Source: Beggiatoa leptomitoformis
GTDB lineage: Bacteria; Pseudomonadota; Gammaproteobacteria; Beggiatoales; Beggiatoaceae
Direction: 5' to 3'
DNA length: 64,000 bases
NCBI RefSeq assembly: GCF_001305575.3
Contig: NZ_CP012373.2
Span: forward strand, 558,001 to 622,000
The notes below the pieces were generated by a model that was not told the origin of the DNA, made no database searches, and saw only the letters and a program-made list of their open reading frames with translations. Shown piece by piece: positions 62,401-64,000 of the stretch; the first letter of the stretch is position 1, and each line of letters opens with the position of its first letter. The position numbers were made by a program, and so were the translations under genes.

Positions 62401-64000
62401 AGACCGTGAACACAAAACCACCGTTAATCAGTGGGCAACGGGCGCGGGTGAAGTTGTTTGGCAAATGGAACCCGGTAATGGTTTAGAAATCGTCCCTGAA
62501 CAAGAAAGTTATAAAGTTGGCGAAACAGCAAAATATCTGGTTAAAAATCCGTTCCCTAATGCAACGGCATTGGTTACAGTGGAACGCTTAGGAACCATCA
62601 AAAGCTGGCTGGTAACATTACATAACAGTGTAGAAGTTATCAGTATTCCTGTAGAAGCCGATTACACACCGGGTTTCTTTGTGTCCGTGACTGTCGTCTC
62701 ACCGCGTGTGGACAAACCCATAGATGGTGAACAAGTTGATTTAGGTAAACCCACCTTCCGCATGGGATATGTCAAAACGCTGGTTAGCGAACCTTATAAA
62801 GAGCTAGTCGTTGATATTCAAACGGATAAACCTGTTTATAAACCCCGCGAACAAGTCACCGTTAAACTACATGCACATGCAAAACAAAGCGATGTAAAAG
62901 CCCAACCGATAGAATTAGCCATTGTCGTTTTAGACGAATCAGTCTTTGATTTAATTCAAGGCGGACGAAGCTACTTTGACCCTTACAAAGGCTTTTATGA
63001 TTTAAGCGATTTAGACATGAGCAACTACAGCTCACTCATGCGCTTAGTCGGACGGCAAAAGTTTGAGAAAAAAGGTGCGACACCGGGTGGCGATGGCGGA
63101 ATGGGGCCTAACTTGCGCTCACTCTTCAAATTTGTTACCTATTGGAATCCTTCTGTTCCCACAGATGCTGAGGGTAATGCACAAGTTCAATTTACCGTCC
63201 CTGATAATCTCACGGGTTGGCGCATACTTGCATTAGCCGTAACACCAAACGACCGTTTAGGCTTGGGAGATGCAAATTTTAAAGTGAATTTACCCATTGA
63301 AGTTCGTCCTGCTTTACCAAACCAAGTGACTGCAGGCGATACTTTTGAGGCAGGATTCACGGTTATGAATCGTACAGATAAAGCCCGTGAGTTAGACATA
63401 TCTTTAAGTGCAACAGGACCTGTGCAAAAAACTGCAGGTGCAGACAAAGCAAGCGTTACACTCAAGCTAAAAACAGAACCTTACAAACGCTACAACGTCT
63501 GGTTACCCATTAGCACAACGGATGTGGGTGAAATTCAATTTACCGCGTCTGCGGGAGATGCGACGGATAAAGACGGACTTACACAAACCTTGCACGTTTT
63601 TCCACGTCGCTCATTTGACACAGCAGCAAGTTATGGCACAACAACAGAGGCGAGTGTCACAGAATCCCTTTTATTCCCTGCGGATATTTATGGCAATGTT
63701 GGAAAAGTCAGTGTTGTTGCTTCCCCAACCGTTATCAGTGACATCAAAGGGGCATTTGAATATATGCGCGACTATCCCTACGCTTGCTGGGAACAAAAAC
63801 TCAGCAAAGGGACAATGGCGGCGCACTATACCAATCTAAAAGCCTATTTACCCAATGACTTATTATGGAGTAACGCAGATGTTCTGCCACAAGCAACATT
63901 AGACATTGCCGCAGACTATCAAGCACCAAACGGGGGAATGACTTACTACATCGCCCAAGATAAATATGTAAGTCCTTATCTCAGTGCATACACTGCGTTA
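59492..64000 (+). CDS. Bacterial alpha-2-macroglobulin, partial (C-terminus beyond window)
   Basis: The frame is open from ATG 59492 to the window edge, 1503 codons. It begins with a signal peptide (RLFILLVVLNSLLTASPSWA) without a lipobox cysteine. Macroglobulin-type beta domains follow, including ITPTGEDVEAERQIVFQFNQPV, VWVTDFATGKPVADAQVSLY and DKPVYKPREQVTVKL. TYWNPSVPTDAEGNAQVQFT and the thioester region YPYACWEQ (Cys1432, Gln1435) come late. Such periplasmic proteins trap proteases by a bait region and covalent thioester and usually pair with a PbpC-type transglycosylase, which would lie outside the window. CWEQ is an uncommon form of the CxEQ motif. Confidence 0.93.
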   Translation, partial: MNSKRLFILLVVLNSLLTASPSWAVFDSAKFNQSSNPLAISRITPTGEDVEAERQIVFQFNQPVVPIGKMERTAAEIPISIQPEVKCEWRWVDTSALACQLRDEDRLKSATRYRVVMEPGIKTEDGRTIAQAIKHEFITQRPRVSYASFNTWKGPGTPQIRVSFNQAVTKASVESSLHIRKPNGQRVALDVLPIGKEQYDYDEQEAEKGEPSTIPDSARAWIVVPKQLLGLDTTHELWVTEGLVSGTGGSEKGIENQVVTNFDTYPEFRFLGVSCPALNGEEVFIAVGDPLNKNNRCNPLRQVALTFSSPVSNATVKQNLLLTPDLAGGRTDYDPWDKVSDHSQLNDSHTKGNTYRVWLPELLKAYETYKVAILNPNTFKDEFGRTLPVAVNTQFATDNRAPNFVFEYEHSVLESGITDSELPMYVTNLQKVAIKYNVLTAQGWSAIQEKVTPLPALKNIAVKMPVGVRQLLNGKSGIVQGHYITTPDTHEGGNEWSNWFFSQVTPYHVQVKLGHYNTLVWVTDFATGKPVADAQVSLYLDNYVAKDKLPDSLATVTTNEDGIAQFDGREKLDPELKHNYVYDPTEQRFFVHVQKGEDFAVLPLDNNYVVEMYQLSSDYSVYSYPRQQYAYIRAWGMTAQGVYKAGDTIQYKLYVRNQGNNKLEPAPKGTYKLEVYDPTGKVVQEVSDIQLSDFGAYQGELTVPKTGAVGWYRFELSADYYTGNTWSPMRVLVSDFTPSSFRVKTNLNGDLFHLGDTITVDTQAMLHAGGAYGDAQTQVVATLSQGYFVPASPVAKGFQFDTYLDEVNDETLFQTESKVNEKGELQTQIPLKDTKVLYGTLHIESAVRDDRGKDVASSSTAVYVGRDRFVGLKTEGWLLNSGKENIINTLVVDERGNPIAGAPVLVTIERQDTKAARVKGAGNAYLTQYETVWVETNRCELAATTEPVACRFTPPNAGVYRLIATIKDTKDREHKTTVNQWATGAGEVVWQMEPGNGLEIVPEQESYKVGETAKYLVKNPFPNATALVTVERLGTIKSWLVTLHNSVEVISIPVEADYTPGFFVSVTVVSPRVDKPIDGEQVDLGKPTFRMGYVKTLVSEPYKELVVDIQTDKPVYKPREQVTVKLHAHAKQSDVKAQPIELAIVVLDESVFDLIQGGRSYFDPYKGFYDLSDLDMSNYSSLMRLVGRQKFEKKGATPGGDGGMGPNLRSLFKFVTYWNPSVPTDAEGNAQVQFTVPDNLTGWRILALAVTPNDRLGLGDANFKVNLPIEVRPALPNQVTAGDTFEAGFTVMNRTDKARELDISLSATGPVQKTAGADKASVTLKLKTEPYKRYNVWLPISTTDVGEIQFTASAGDATDKDGLTQTLHVFPRRSFDTAASYGTTTEASVTESLLFPADIYGNVGKVSVVASPTVISDIKGAFEYMRDYPYACWEQKLSKGTMAAHYTNLKAYLPNDLLWSNADVLPQATLDIAADYQAPNGGMTYYIAQDKYVSPYLSAYTAL

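Overview
The window looks like chromosomal DNA of a sulfur-oxidising gammaproteobacterium of the Thiotrichales, most like Beggiatoa. The reasons are low G+C, a flavocytochrome c sulfide dehydrogenase flavoprotein with its own small cytochrome c, gammaproteobacterial housekeeping order (lysC next to csrA; carA-carB-greA), many PAS-rich sensor kinases, and short dispersed repeats. The species cannot be fixed from the sequence alone.

Layout. 1-1.4 kb: riboflavin genes ribB(A) and a cut-off ribH (minus strand). 1.8-6.7 kb: a large PAS-only protein, thiopurine methyltransferase, ApaG and a second methyltransferase. 6.7-8.3 kb: sulfide dehydrogenase flavoprotein and cytochrome c. 8.7-12.2 kb: an atypical SDR protein, a DUF2357-like putative nuclease relative, and hisD. 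12.3-20.9 kb: two soluble hybrid histidine kinases, an acrylyl-CoA reductase-like enzyme, a GDSL esterase, a metallophosphoesterase and a membrane protein coupled to the second kinase. 20.9-24.4 kb: a Fur-box-controlled Bfd ferredoxin, two unknown genes, then CbpA and Hsp20 chaperones behind a sigma32-like promoter. 24.6-30.7 kb: an orphan PQQ-pathway-type ABC binding protein, a divergent XseA carrying an extra N-terminal DUF5710-like domain, and a run nrtR-nudC-DUF302-neuC. 30.8-33.7 kb: a LysM lipoprotein and an unrecognised four-gene cluster ending in a membrane protein with a J-domain that lacks HPD. 33.8-39.7 kb: mtaD, a lipoprotein, a complete IS5/IS427-type insertion sequence, fmdB, a DUF2062 protein, csrA and lysC. 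39.9-46.5 kb: a 1359-residue hybrid kinase overlapping a periplasmic binding protein gene, then a SLATT/DUF4231-like protein and a PhnD-like binding protein. 46.6-54.4 kb: a REPIN/MITE-like element, a MaoC hydratase, argH, carA-carB-greA with a second REPIN-like element between carA and carB. 54.7-64 kb: a sugar dehydrogenase-like beta-propeller, a lipoprotein, coq7, speD-speE, and the first 1503 residues of an alpha-2-macroglobulin.

Working together: riboflavin, NAD (NrtR/NudC), arginine/pyrimidine (ArgH, CarAB), polyamine/methylthioadenosine (SpeD, SpeE, MtaD) and ubiquinone (Coq7) metabolism are represented by single genes or short operons. Sulfide oxidation feeds electrons from the periplasm. 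Sensing is prominent: three hybrid kinases plus a PAS-only protein, one kinase paired with a probable ligand-binding protein.

No CRISPR array, rRNA, tRNA or prophage was seen. The best candidates for something undescribed are the four-gene cluster at 31.5-33.7 kb, the DUF2357-like protein at 9.5-10.8 kb, the DUF5710-XseA fusion, and the PAS-only protein built from an exact 405-bp repeat. All family names come from motif recognition by eye, not from database searches.
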